Shown here: piece by piece, positions 12,374 to 24,150 of the stretch
How the letters are laid out: each line of letters starts with the position of its first letter
Numbering within the stretch: the first letter of the stretch is position 1
Assembly (NCBI GenBank): GCA_022605405.1
Contig: JABYQQ010000021.1
Location: 620,001 to 684,000, forward strand
Source: Earliella scabrosa
Taxonomy: Eukaryota; Basidiomycota; Agaricomycetes; Polyporales; Polyporaceae
Length of the DNA: 64,000 nucleotides
Direction of reading: 5' to 3'
Notes under the pieces: model-generated
The model's input: only the letters and a program-made list of their open reading frames with translations
What the model was told of the DNA's origin: nothing
Databases searched by the model: none
Program-made: the position numbers and the translations under genes

Positions 12374-13868
12374 GTCGAAGAAAGAGGTAGGTGAGGTGAG
12401 TCGGGGACGGGGAGGAGGAGGGACGGGCGAGGACTACGGGACGGCAGGGGACGGTGGGAGGGAGGGAGTGCTTTTAACAAGTGGGCAGGAATGGGCATCG
12501 GCTGGAGTGAAAGGCTCGTTAATGGAAAAAGGGCGCGATTGGAGGAGAGGGACAAGGTCTCGAGCAGACGCCGATGGGCGACATGCGAGATCGACGAGCT
12601 GGATCTCCATGCAGGATCGGGCCCAGGAATGTTCTTCTTCACGTTGATGAACAGAACATATCACGTCCTCTTTTCGTGGCGTTGGTCGTATCGAGATCCC
12701 CGCCTCCGTCGTGAATCTGGCTAGTCTCGCCCTCCGTCATCCTCTCCTTTATTCTCCCGCCGCCAAGTCGGCCGCGGCGGGCGACCGCCCGCCCTGCGCA
12801 TCGCTGTGGACAAAGCACTTCGCGATGCTCACTGCGGACAGCGATGGGTGCGCGTGCGGGCCGGCCGGCGTGCTCAGGACCCATGGGCCGCGAGCAAGGA
12901 CCCCAAACATGGGCTGGCCGTCGGAGCCGGCGGACTGGGCAGGGATGGCCTCCGGAGGGAAAGGCGGCCCAGGAGAACAGGCCCTCGTCCACACGCCAAA
13001 ATTTGACTTCAGCACGCGCAGACGCCGAGCTAAGCCTTGGGCGTCTCACGCTTTCCCATTCGCCCGGACTTAGCGCTCTCAAGGCATGGCGGCTCCCCGC
13101 CAGAGCCCGCCAGCAGCGAGCGTGCATGTCTTCGCCGAGCAGAGGCGAGACTAGTGAGTGATTTACGGCTCGAGCAGTGGATGAAGTGGTCGAATACAGA
13201 GCCCGATCGTGCTCAGACTCTCGCTCACGCGTGCCACCAATTAGCGCCACCAAGTGTCGTCCACCGCCCCTGCGCTGCCCAATCGCGGGCCTGGTACGAT
13301 TATTGGCTGCCTGGGAGGGGTTATATTCAGGTGCCCGACATGGCCCGCCTCCCGCGCGCCGTGGCCGCCACCGTCGAGCCCGGTCCCAAACAGCTCCCGT
13401 CGCCCGCCCGACCCATGTCTCGAGTCGAGACACCACTGATCTCCCACCACCCACCGGGCGATCTCTCCTGCTCAGGAACAGCTCAGCCTCATATCATGAC
13501 GCTTCATGTGGCGCCCTTAAGCCAATTGATGCGCCCCCGTCGGCGCCCTCCGTCCGCTCGTCGCTGCTACCCGACCGATGCTGTCGGGAATCGGCATCCT
13601 CCCCGCCATCGACATCGTTCGTGCTTTCGACGTGCAGCGCACCTCAAGCTCAGTCTTGCACGTTGCAACGGAGAAGCCATATAGATGAGTTGGTATCCAA
13701 GTGCAAATGCTACAAGTGTTGCGAGACTGACGAGAGAAGTAATCGTACTGAGACATGACGGGCAAGAGCGAGGGGCGTACGGAGACAGGTCGGACACAAC
13801 TCCAGAGGTTGAGTCCTGTGCCAGATCGCGGCTGGCGGAGATCCGCCATGCACGCTGCGATGACGACT
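12374..13868. other. Intergenic: promoter of the Zn2Cys6 gene and 3' flank of the dynein light chain gene
   Basis: No gene recognised. The first 300 nt upstream of 12373 are pyrimidine-rich on the coding strand, as in many basidiomycete promoters. Long frames such as 12639-13454 (minus) and 13037-13684 (plus) lack motifs and look like GC-rich chance frames. Confidence 0.5.
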
Positions 13869-14433
13869 TCATGTCGCAGGGTCGTGGAGGACCGCGAGCA
13901 AATAGCGTTCGTCTGTGGGGAAGGTGCACAATGGAGCGCGTTCGTCAACACCTCAACCGCCGACTGTGCGCGTAGCACGTCCCGCGACACACCTGGGGAA
14001 ATCATGATTTCATGCCGCTTGGTACGTATCCTCATGAACCGGAGATCGTCCTGAGAGCGCAAGAAAGCGGACCAAGAGCGCATGCACGGTCCCCGCGTCA
14101 GAAACAGTAGCCACGCGCGCGAATGCAAGAAAATGCCGCCATCGGAACGGAAAGACGTACCCCGTCGTTGTGTCCCCCGCTCACGTCCTCCAGGCCGGTC
14201 TGCACGCTGTGCACTATCCGTGCGATCGCGCTCGCGTACTTCTTGCCCTGCTCGCCCTCGAACACGACGCCGGAATGCCGGATGATCGTCACGGGCTGGC
14301 TCCTCGACAGCAGCATGTATCCCAGCACAGATCGGTGCGATGTGAGCAGTGTGAGGGTCTGTTCGAGCTCGGGGGGCGTGACGTGGGCCTGCGGGGTCGC
14401 GTGTGCGTCGGCCATCGTTTGCGCCGCCAGCAT
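13869..14433 (-). CDS. Roadblock/LC7 dynein light chain
   Basis: Homodimeric light chain of the cytoplasmic dynein intermediate-chain complex. Three exons: 14433-14161, 14050-13993 and 13912-13869. Phases close to 124 codons (118 if the second ATG at 14415 is used). Family landmarks: the N-terminal helix ELEQTLTLLTSHRSVLGYML, the RHSGVVFEG strand, then after splicing DDLRFMRIRTKRHEIMISP joined to DERYLLAVLHDP, which is the conserved 'RIRSKKHEIMVAPD...LLIVIQNP' ending of Roadblock proteins. The last two introns are short. The N-terminal tail before the domain is slightly longer than in animals. Confidence 0.93.
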
Positions 14434-17400
14434 CGGGGAGGGTGTCAAGAGCGTCGTGCGCGTCCAGCGCGCGACGCGTCGGGAGCCAATAGCTTACGTA
14501 AGACAAACCTTTTGAGTTTCTCGCGTTCAACCGATACTTATGGGGTTAGTTCGAACCTTGTTAACCTTTATGCAAACCTTTCCTCTCCTTTCCTCCGCAG
14601 GCGTTGCTTGCACTCCAACCTCGTACTTTGAGTTTACCAACTTCCTTCCCGTGCTTTGTCTCCTTGATGGATGCGCGGTAGTACTCAAACATACCAGCTC
14701 AAAGGCCAGCACTCTCCACGTAAACTCTATCTGCCGCCCAGCAAGCGAGACTAGCAACCCGTGGCAAAGATCCTCCTCCAGGCTCCCAGGCCCTCCAATC
14801 GTCCATCTATTATCTCGTGCACTCGCTCGCTCGCTCACCGCATAGTATTAGTATTAGTAAGTACGAGTCTCTTCACCGTGATGAACGCGCGCGGCTCCCT
14901 CGGTTCCTTGGACCTCGAGCTCGCACGCACACACCGCGCTGATATTGAGCTTGATTTCAAGAGCCCGAACAGCTCCATACACGTATGGGCCTCGGCTTCT
15001 GACTGATGTCGCGCGCATATGAGCCTGTGAGTTTGGAAGGCTGGAAGGCCGGGAGTGGCAACATCCCCGCGAAGGCTAGCTCTTTGAGTCTCGTCTTTTC
15101 TCGTGTCTCCCGCCTGTACGTGCCATCGCAGACGTTGCAAGTATATGTGATAGTACAGCGTGAGTGGGTTGGTGCGCTCTGAGTCTGACACTTTTGCGAT
15201 ATGGCACGTCGTGCCACGGCGGCGCCGAGCGACGGTCGCGGTCGTGTGTCAGTGAGTGTTTTGGGTTCTGATACTAAAGTGATACGCTCGTACTTCTGTC
15301 TGACCATCACATCTCTCTGCAAATAGACCATCATGCGCGTACTTACGAAGTTGCGCGCCGCCCGCCATTCGGGTGTCGAGTTCGTACCCTCGAGCTCCAC
15401 CGTCGAGCTTCTGATGTTGCATGCGCTTCTGCGTTCAACGGCGACGTCCTGTCAGTGTCAATGTGTATGTACCCGAGCCTTCGCTCGCCCTCGGTCCCCA
15501 TGATATCCGCGACCCTCCGCTAGATGCTCCCCGCCCCCAAGCTCGGCCGCCGCCCTGATCAAGACCGTCAACGTCAACCCTGCCTCGGTCCGGGGGTCGG
15601 CTGGCATGACGCGAGCGATTCTCAGAAGGCCAGCGCACCGCGCACTGTGTAGCGAGCCCCTGCCGTTGACCGGGACCATGCAGTGGCCAAGTGTGCCTGC
15701 AGGGCTCGGTGACCCCCGCCCTGCCATGGCCTGACGTATAGTCTTTGGCGGCGGCGTTCTCAGGCTCAGGGAGGCAGGCTGATCCCGATCGACGCGCTGT
15801 CCGAGGTTCCGAGCCCTCAATCACCTGCGTTGACGTCTTCGCTCATGGCATCCGGACCTCCCAACGGATTCGAATATTGTGCATGGAGTCGGACGAGAAG
15901 TGAGTAAGCACTTGCATAGCGCTACGGATCGCGCGGACCATGATCGCAGGACGACTGATAGTGCGAGGAGGCAGATACTGACAGCTCTGTTCTCAGACGT
16001 ACCGCAGCATAGCAGGATACCAAACTCCGGATTCAGTCATGGTGCGCTCAAGCTCCGGGGCTCTGTACGATAACGCCGTCGGCACCAGTGGGGGCAGAGC
16101 TCCCCCTTTCGCGCACGGCGCGACGATCGGTCGGTCGGAGGCCGCGACGACGACAGTGCAGATACACCTCCACCTCCTCTTGGCACCCGGGCGGGAAGGT
16201 TAGGAGCCACCGAACTGCTAGACCAGTGTACTAGTGAGTGGTGGGTCCAGCGACGATCTGCGAGGTGGCACTGGCACTGATACTAGCACTACTGTATTTG
16301 CTATTAGCACCAAGTGGCCGATCGTGATCTAATTCTATTCCACCACCAGCCCTCGTTCATGATTCATGTTGAATCGTTCAAGCTGGCCACATGTCGTTTC
16401 CTATCTTCCGAGTCGCACGTATGTCCCCGGGGGCCGGTTGTTCCTTGCCCCGACCGTCGACGTCGTCGAGCCTGCCTCCGATCCGAGTACAGCTACTCGG
16501 ATTCGGCTCGAGGCCTATGACGACGCGTGCCTTGAACTGACCCCTGCTCTATACCCAAACAGCCGGATGCTGTCGCGCATAATTAACGGGGTCCGGTCCA
16601 GTCTACCTGCCAATGAACCAGACACGAACACTCCATCTATCTCGAAGCGGAAACCCCGCACGGCTCGCGTACCAGTCATTGGCAGTACGCACCCAAGGTG
16701 CGTGCAAGCGAAGCTGTGTCTCCATAATTACTCACATTAATGCATGCGCTGTACACTGTCCCGGGCCCCCAGATGTCAATTGCAGCATAGCACCGTGCCC
16801 TGTCAGACTCACAAGCGATATCGATGCGAGTGCTCCCCGACAGGCCTTGTTCATGCCTAACACGCCATGGTGTCCGGACGGGTAGTACCACCGCCCCAGT
16901 GCCAGGTGCAGGCACTAGTGCGCCCTCAGATGTCAACGTCAGGATTAGAGTCTGGCGTGATGCATGCACGATCGATATCGTCAACGCGACCCTAGTCGCT
17001 AGCACGATCATAATGAACGTGGAAAACAGGAGGGGCGATCTGCGCATTCCTGCTGTCAGTGTCTCAGCCAGGGCGTTGGCATGGTATGTACTATGGGAGG
17101 CAAAGGCGATGGCAGGTGGAACGACGATAATAAGATAGCGAGTGAGTGACTACGTACGCGCACATACAGGTGAATGATATGCACGAGTATGCACTGGAGG
17201 CGTAGGGAAGGCGCGCCTGCGAGCGCGCAGGTATGCGTGCGGACGTGAAGCGGTATATGTACATGTATGTACTAAGCATGTGGGTCGGGCGGGATCGTAA
17301 ATATTCCGGTGGGTGTGACGTCTACAGCAGTCGCGGGGGGTGGAATACAAACATCGAGCAGCATAGCGGATTAAGCAGTGTACACAATAAGTAAGGGCGT

Positions 17401-17560
17401 GATTGGGCGTGAGCAATATGATAGCAAAGTAGGCAGCGTCCGTGCACCGACCCCCTTCCCGCCCGCACGGAATGGCCGCACTCTCCATGAACGAACGAAC
17501 CTCCCTCCACTCCACCCTACAACCGAGCACGAGCACGAGCACGATAACGCAGCGCGTCGC
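14434..17560. other. Interval without a confident gene; weak coding signal near 14.88-15.0 kb
   Basis: About 3.1 kb. A plus-strand stretch at 14881-15006 (MNARGSLGSLDLELART...) reads like real protein, with a possible donor GTATGGG at its end, and another plus-strand run near 15.33-15.55 kb could be a partner exon. I cannot join them into a model or name a family. 15.9-17.5 kb holds nothing I recognise and ends in the 3' flank of the Yippee-like gene. Confidence 0.4.
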
Positions 17561-18649
17561 TCACCTCGGCTTCCAGAACGGCCCTGCGTCAGGCCCGTCC
17601 GTCTCTAACCGCCTGGGACCCGGATTCTGCGGCTGGACGCCCATCTGCTTTGGCCCCGCCTGCAAACTGCGGTATCCCTGCCTCGCGCCCTTCGGCGGCC
17701 GAGGGTCCGCCGACATCGCCCGCTTATGCAGCCCCTGCGCGCCCTCGCCCCCGTCCCCTTCCATTCCTCCCATTCTCCTCATCTCTCCCAACCTGCCTCC
17801 CCCTCCTCCGCCGTACCCCTGGACCTGCATCTGCATCTGCACGAGCGGGCTCTCGCCGCTGCCGACGGCGAGGGCGAGCGTGTCGGCGCCGGGGTCGTCC
17901 TCCTCGACGACGAGGTCGAGCTCGAGGATGAAGTGGCCCTCCTTCCAGCGCTCGGGGCCGTCGTGCGCGCGGACGAACTTCCAGCCGAGGTAGGCCTCGC
18001 ACGAGGCGCAGATGAACTCGGCGATCGTGTACGCGCCCGAGTCCATGAGCAGGATCGAGGGCGGGTCGAGCGAGACGTTTCGTCTGCGCGTGCGGTGCGG
18101 GCGGGCGTGATGTGGGCGATGCGATGCGGCGCGGTGCGGTGCGGTGGTCCGGACGGAGCGAGGGAACGAGGGAGGGAGAAGGAGAAGCAGGCGTTGTTGG
18201 ACGTTGTTGGACGTCGAACATTGGATGTCGAGCATCGGGCACCAAAGAAGGCACGGTACGGCATCCATCCGCAGGTCGACGGCGATTGTCGCAGGAGCGT
18301 GATAACCCATGGACGGATGAGCGCCCCCCGCGTCGGTCAAGAACGAGAGAAGACGCACGTTTCGGTGAAGAGAGCAGCTTTTCCTGCGTGCCCGCGGAAT
18401 GCCTGTGCCAAGCCCAAGATCCACATTCAACGGCCTGCTCCCGTGTCGGGTGTCCCGGATTCCAAGCCGCGGCCGGACTTCGGTCGGGCGCTGGGTGGGA
18501 TAAGTATAGGAAACACGTACCGTTGAGACTACTCTTGAGGTGTGTGCGATCGGTGTGGAGCACTGGCTGCAGGAGAGCACGCGCGGCGGGCCCGTGTACG
18601 CCCCTGGGAGCTCTATTGTTGGTATTGGGGGAGCGGGGAGCTTTGACAT
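17561..18649 (-). CDS. Yippee-like zinc-binding protein
   Basis: Member of the Yippee/Moh1 fold (related to CULT/Mis18), a zinc-binding beta tent with two CxxC pairs. Three exons: 18649-18521, 18402-18359 (only 44 nt) and 18083-17561. Phases close to 231 codons. C27-x2-C30 (SCSQC) lies in exon 1. The micro-exon supplies FRGHAGKAALFTE, matching the family FxGRxGRAYLF strand. Exon 3 opens NVSLDPP and carries C83-x2-C86 (ICASCEAYLGWKF) and EGHFILE. After the domain there is an ~110-residue Gly/Pro-rich disordered tail not found in short Yippee proteins. The second intron is 275 nt. The function in fungi is poorly known. Divergent from allantoinase. Confidence 0.88.
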   Translation of the reverse strand: MSKLPAPPIPTIELPGAYTGPPRVLSCSQCSTPIAHTSRVVSTVRVSYTYPTQRPTEVRPRLGIRDTRHGSRPLNVDLGLGTGIPRARRKSCSLHRNVRLLSFLTDAGGAHPSMGYHAPATIAVDLRMDAVPCLLWCPMLDIQCSTSNNVQQRLLLLLPPSFPRSVRTTAPHRAASHRPHHARPHRTRRRNVSLDPPSILLMDSGAYTIAEFICASCEAYLGWKFVRAHDGPERWKEGHFILELDLVVEEDDPGADTLALAVGSGESPLVQMQMQVQGYGGGGGGRLGEMRRMGGMEGDGGEGAQGLHKRAMSADPRPPKGARQGYRSLQAGPKQMGVQPQNPGPRRLETDGPDAGPFWKPR

Positions 18650-19464
18650 GATTTGCAGATCGACTGCTGCGTGCAGGGATGTGTGTGGGTGTCGGGTGCG
18701 AGCTGGTGCGGTCTAGACGTCTAGGCAGGAGCGTATGGCAGGAGCAGACAGGTCGGGGGTGGGAGCAGGAGGTAGTGGGAGGATGAGAAACAGAGCGCGG
18801 ACGCCGTGAGCTTCAAGGGGAGGACGGAATCATCGAGCAGTGGGGATCAACAGCCGGCCCTCGAGGCTCGAACGAGCTGGAGCGCCTGCGCCTGCGAGCC
18901 GACCGAGCGGTACGCATCATTTTCCCAAGGTATTTGTACTGCATATGCCACAGCTGTGCGTCCGGGTCGTCCTGGGACAGCGGGGCGCACATCTCCCTGT
19001 GAGTGTTTCCATCGCACCGTGCGGAGCGAGAGAGGGCGCAGGCAGCGCGGGTAGAGAGGCTGAGAAGGCGAGAGCACTGAGGAGAGCACCGCTCGGCGGC
19101 ATCATCGACGTGATGCATGCATCCTGCCCGTCGGACCTAAATGCTGTGCTCTCGGGCCTTTTAGGGACATATGCGCCAAAATACGCCGAAATGCGCGCCG
19201 CGACAACCACACAATTCATCTCGGGCCTCGGCCATCTCGACTGAAACTCCCATCCTGCCCAGGTGTGCTTAACCATACCCGCTTCATCAGGGTGAGCTCG
19301 CTGGGTGCTGGTCCAGCGGGATCAGCGTAGGTACGGACGATGCGTTGCGTTCCAATCCCTGCACAGCCGGAAGTGGCAACAACAGCTCCCGTGGCGCATC
19401 TTGATAAGGCCTTTATCACCCAAACACTCCTCGTATCTCCCAAACGAGTACCGCGAGTCTCGAG
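18650..19464. other. Divergent promoter region, Yippee-like gene and allantoinase
   Basis: 815 bp between two divergent start codons. The minus-strand open frames within it (18813-19276) show no domain. The functional content I can support is the GATA palindrome near its right end. Confidence 0.5.
19403..19417. promoter_or_regulatory. Palindromic double GATA-factor site
   Basis: GATAAGGCCTTTATC: two HGATAR-type sites in inverted orientation separated by a few bases, 48 nt upstream of the allantoinase ATG. Fungal nitrogen-catabolite genes are classically activated through such sites by AreA/Nit2-type GATA factors, which fits a purine-degradation gene. Sequence match only. Confidence 0.65.
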
Positions 19465-21959
19465 ATGTCTAAGACACGCGTATACACAGGCCGCAACGTC
19501 ATCCTCAGCAACAGCCCCCCGCAGCCTGCGACCGTGATCGCAGATGCGGCCACCGGCAAAATCACTGACATTCTCCACAAACACAGTGCCCGCAGCGACT
19601 TTCCTGATGTTGGCGACAGCGATTGGATAGATGCAGGCGACAAGTATATCCTCCCAGGTCTCGTCGAGTGAGTCTTCCCATAATCTCATTGCTCACGACT
19701 CGAGACACGCCTGTCTCTCTGGTTCGTTCATCCTTCCATCCCAGACGCATGTTCAGAACCGAAGGGGAAACTTCGACATGTCTTTGAGGATGGATAGTAG
19801 GCCGTCTCAGATTTGGATGCAGACCACGACGTTCTTTCCGCGAGTGCGCGGTTGCTCGCGAGCATGCGGATGACATCTACTTACCACGCGGCTGCGGGTT
19901 TCTGCAGAAGCGTGGTGCTGTTTCATTCTGCCCTGCGGCCAGATGCTTGTCTCGGACGTGCCATTTTGTCCGGTCTGCGCGTGGACAGAGAGTGCAGCTC
20001 GATCGTTCCGCTCCGCGTGCGGATCGTGTCACGCCGATGCCCTTGCTCAGTCAGTTCCACTGATATCAGCAGGACGAGGCGGCAGTCATTGTCTTGCTGA
20101 TCTCTATGCTCGACTGAGCGCGGTGTCATCATCTCAGTGCCCTCGCGCTAGTCTAGTACGTTGACTTGATTCTGGAATACAGCAGGCGGCATTCGGGCAA
20201 TGCCCGTGTTCCTGCACCGGACCACTTGTTCCATCCTAGCCCAGCGGAGACGCATCGAGCTGCCGGATGGCACAGGGCTCGCGCTCGCTCTCAGCTTCCA
20301 TATATGCGCTTTTGTTGACAAGTGAGCGTGGAGGCGCATATCGTCACTCTCCAAGGGTGCAGCGCTGGCACGGACAACCTGTCCGTCGACCGGCGAGCCT
20401 CTCATGCCGCTATCGTCTTCATTGAACGAGCGACGACGACTACAGATGTGTTATACGTTACGGCTCGGTTCCCTGCTCCCGTCTGGTTACGAGATAATCT
20501 CCCGCAGTGTTACTTAACACGACATGCTGAATTGACGCGGACATGGTCTCACAGTGCGCACGTCCATCTGAACGAGCCTGGCCGGACAGACTGGGAAGGC
20601 TTCTGGACCGGCACTCGAGCCGCGGCGTCAGGCGGCGTGACGACGGTGGTCGACATGCCGCTCAACTCCATCCCGCCGACGACGACCGTGGCCAACCTCG
20701 AGGCGAAGCGTACTGCCGCCCGCGGACAGTGCTGGACCGATGTCGCCTTCTGGGGCGGCGTGATCCCACATAACGAGGTTCGTTGCGCTCAGTGTGTCTG
20801 AAGGGACGCCGTATGCTCATTGTACCCGTCGGCGCTCTATACCAGGCCCATCTGAAGCCGCTCGTCGATGCGGGCGTGAAGGGCTTCAAGTGCTTCCTCA
20901 TTGAGAGCGGCGTTGATGTGAGTACGCTGCGGCGCAAACACGACCGATGCACTGAATCTTTCTCAGGAGTTTCCCTGTGTAACCGAAGGTGACCTGCGCC
21001 TCGCGATGGACCAACTCAAGGTGCGCCCACCCCAGCCACCGGGAATCACCGCACTGACCACATCCGACAGGAAACGTCGACAGTGCTCTGCTTCCACGCC
21101 GAGCTCGACACCGGCGAAGGCGAAACCGGACCCGCGGACCCGACGCTCTACTCGACCTTCCTCGCCTCGCGCCCGCAAGCGCTCGAGGTCGCCGCCATCG
21201 CGCTCATCACGCGCCTGCACGCGTCGTACCCCTCCCTGCGGCTGCACATCGTGCACCTCTCCGCGTCCGCCGCGCTCCCGCTCGTGCGCGCGGCCAAGGC
21301 TGCGGGCCTCCCGCTCACGGTCGAGACGTGCTTCCACTATCTCGCGCTCGCCGCGCAGCACATCCCCCATGGGCGGCCCGAGTTCAAGTGCTGCCCGCCG
21401 ATCCGCGAGGAGGGAAATCGGGAGGCGCTCTGGGCGGCGCTGGTGGACGGCACGATTGATTGCGTGGTGAGCGACCATAGTCCGTGCGTCGCGGCGCTGA
21501 AGAAGGTCGACGAGGGGGATATCATGGGCGCGTGGGGCGGGATCAGCACGCTTGGGCTTGGGCTGAGTCTGCTGTGGACGGAGGCGCGGAAGCGTGGGGT
21601 GGGCATTGAGCGGGTCGTGGACTGGCTGTGTGTGCGCACGGCGAAGCATGCGGGGCTTGAGGACAGGAAGGGCCGGCTCGAGGTCGGCTTGGACGCGGAC
21701 ATTGTCGTATGGGATCCCGACGCGGAGATCAAGGTGAGTGCTCCGGCGCGCGGTATCCCGCGTTCCGTGCGCTGGCAGCTGACGCGAGGCTTGGGTGCAG
21801 GTCACAAAGGAGTCGCTCAACTTCAAGAACAAGCTCACGCCGTACGAGGGCCTCACGCTCCGCGGAAAGGTCGAACAGACGTATGTGCGCGCGCAGCTCG
21901 TGTACGATGGCGCGGGCGCCGGGTTCGACGGGCTGAAGGCGGTTGGCGCGCTGCTGTAG
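19465..21959 (+). CDS. Allantoinase (allantoin to allantoate)
   Basis: Dihydroorotase-superfamily amidohydrolase that opens the hydantoin ring of allantoin, letting the fungus use purines as nitrogen. Six exons: 19465-19667, 20555-20777, 20846-20917, 20967-21020, 21071-21733 and 21801-21959. Phases close to 457 codons. Metal ligands: H70/H72 in [12 protein letters not shown] (split by intron 1), the lysine in GVKGFKCFL (about K157, carbamylated in homologues), H193 (CFHAE), H246 (HIVHLS) and the aspartate of VSDHSPC. The C-terminus ([16 protein letters not shown]) is standard for the family. Intron 1 is 887 nt against about 50-70 nt for the others. A GATA palindrome precedes the gene. No other urate-pathway gene is adjacent. 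Confidence 0.95.
19668..20554 (+). other. Abnormally long first intron of allantoinase
   Basis: Donor GTGAGTC at 19668 and acceptor TCTCACAG at 20554 restore [12 protein letters not shown] in frame, so both splice sites look functional. I found no recognisable coding sequence inside; the plus-strand frames at 19813-20164 have no domain. The length suggests an insertion into a once-short intron. Confidence 0.6.
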
Positions 21960-22659
21960 AAGAAGAGCATTATTTACAACGGACTGCAGTAGCGCTGTTA
22001 TGGCACGAATGAAAAAGGCCAAGCGATCGTTCCCAGTTCCGAAGACACTGGCCTCTAGCCTGGCATCAAGCACCCTCGACCTATACGTGCTGTGGGGATA
22101 CTTAGGACCTGAATCTATCGGATCGCGATCGCGCGTGTCGAGTCAGAACACCCACTTCCAAGTAAGTCAGGATCGCTCGGACGAATCGCGATGCACGATC
22201 AGGTCAGTGGCCCCGGCATGCGCTGGCGTCGAGTAGCAGCGTGGCTCTCGCCGATCGAGATGCGCGCGGACCGCCGCGTTCGATCGGCGAGCAATATCGA
22301 CGCTCGTCCGCCCGTTCGGCAGCCGGCATCGCCAGTCGTCCGCCCCTTCATGAACGTCCGGACACATTCGTTTACCCGAGACCGCACCCGCTGCCCCTGC
22401 CCACCGACGCAGCGGACCGGGGATGCACGCGCGTTCGCATCTGGTGACTGGTATATGCATACGGTCTGTGACTCTGTGGTGACTGGTCCCGGCTCCGACT
22501 CGAAATATTGCTCCGTTGGTCACACTCACGCACGCATAACATGGACTGGCTATAGGAAACCATTCTGGTTCCAGAGCAGCCCTCTGTCCGACAGTACTAA
22601 CAATGTAGGCATAACGAATATTGCCCGCGGCGCCGCGTTGGTGTGCGTGTGCGGATACG
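21960..22659. other. Intergenic between allantoinase and the CR gene cluster
   Basis: No gene recognised. It separates the allantoinase stop from the truncated end of CR copy A. Homology to the other CR copies stops at about 22660, so this side is a rearrangement breakpoint. Confidence 0.45.
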
Positions 22660-24150
22660 TCATTGCGCATGGAGGCTGCTCGTTTTCACCTTCTGGTATT
22701 CCACGTCGAAGCATATCTCGGCTGACGGACCGAGGAGTTCATACAGCTCGAGCGGAGTGTAGCACGACTCCAGCTTCCACGGAGCTTCGCCCTTCAATTC
22801 ATACAGTCGCCTGGAGGAAGAGATAGATTGAGTACATCTGAACAGTAGGGATAATCGAAGATGATTACGGACTGCAGTGAGCCGATTCCATCCCGAGTCC
22901 ACCGGTTCATGACCCATGCCAAACCAAGTCGCTCCTTCATCCATCCACCCTAACCAGCCCCCCAAGACGTGGCATACACGAGGAAGCCTCGACAAGAACG
23001 ATTAGTGAATAGCTACGGGGCAGTTTCATATACGGAATCAACCAATACCAACGTGCCTTCCGTGGGGTACGGGGGAGGCGGAACGCTCTTCAGGTATAAT
23101 TCTATACACACTCTCTCGTCCGAAAGCCAGTAGCGATCGACGGCGTCGCAATAAACGACAGGGACGCCGCACTGTAACGCCTTTGCGCAGGCGTACCGGA
23201 GGAAACGAGATTTACCTGATGGCGGCATCGGTCAGCGCGGTGGCCTCGAGCTCGCAATCATGAGCCGATTGCACTCACCTATGCCCGACTGTCCGACGAT
23301 GGCCATGCCTTGAGATTCCCCGGACGTACACCTCACTCGCAGGCGATTGACTTCCTACCACACTTTCTCATACACGGCTTGTATCATGATGATCTCTGGG
23401 TTTGAGTTGAAAATCGTGAACTGAGGGTCGAGGAATGCGATACCGTGCTCGTACTCGATGATGGAAGGTCTGTCCTACCAGAGCAGCTGGTAGACCTTAC
23501 ATTCGAGACGACCACATTGGGGGACTCGGGATAGGAGGTGACGGCTGAGAAAATAGAATATGTAAGCGGTGGTATATCATTGGTAAGGCAGCTGTACGCA
23601 TACTGGACACAGTCCCTAGGGGAGACGTCGGACGACAACTTGAAGGAATGACAGCGCACCGAGCACGAGCACGAGGCCCGGGTCCAGATCCCGTCCGCTA
23701 ATATTAATAAGAACATGAGATACGAGCCTCAAGACTGCGAAGAACTAGCCACCGGATCGCGCCGAGGGCAGGAGAGAGCAGATGGAGTATCCGGAGCGAG
23801 GTGAGCCATGCATCACGGTGCACGGAGGGCGACGCACCGAGCCAAGCGTGGAGGGAGCAAAGGTGGGATAGCGGCCTCTGAGCCATGCCCGAGCCTCGCG
23901 CACACTGACGGTGAGCTCACCATAGTCCAAAGTGTATTCTCGGGAAGCTCTCGACGATGTCGCGGATGGCGGCGGTGTACGTCCTGTACTCGAGGTCGTT
24001 GAGGGCGGAGACTCCTTGCGTCGTGAGCATCATGGTCGCGACCTGGTCGCGACTCGCCTCTCGGAGGCGGGAGCGTAGCGCTGGTCGACTATCAGCGCTA
24101 GCGCTCGAATTTGAAGGTTCCATTTCTACAGCTCTAACCTCATGCATCAT
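22660..24150 (-). pseudogene. CR copy A: broken Crinkler/RHS-like gene, nuclease domain lost
   Basis: Minus-strand relative of copies B and C. From 24150 downward it holds a decayed copy of the EH-like N-terminal module (SALNDLEYRTYTAAIRDI, then VREARAWLRGRY in another frame), next the NTPase segment (RFSTQ/region 23.58-23.0 kb, with a GQSGIG-type P-loop before an intron), then LYELKGEAPWK. Breaks I see: a frameshift between the two module halves near 23.94 kb; an in-frame TAG replacing Gln in the GGQFF-equivalent segment; a 9-nt AT-rich insertion beside it (TATTAATATTA, about 23.70 kb); further stops in the NTPase region (GTGTGGTAG near 23.36 kb, CCCCGTAG near 23.02 kb); and loss of everything after the KAPW/WYTPLEL block, hence no nuclease-like domain. 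Not expected to make a full protein. Confidence 0.8.

Noticed and set aside
12639..13684. Large frames on both strands between the Zn2Cys6 factor and dynein light chain
   Set aside because: No motif, no codon logic, and they span promoter and 3' flank sequence.
17724..18563. Long open frames on both strands over the Yippee-like gene
   Set aside because: Shadows and intron read-through of the real three-exon gene; the correct frame gives both CxxC pairs.
21006..21970. Arg/Ser-rich plus frame and 335-codon minus frame over allantoinase
   Set aside because: Antisense and out-of-frame shadows of exons 5-6, whose real frame carries the catalytic motifs.
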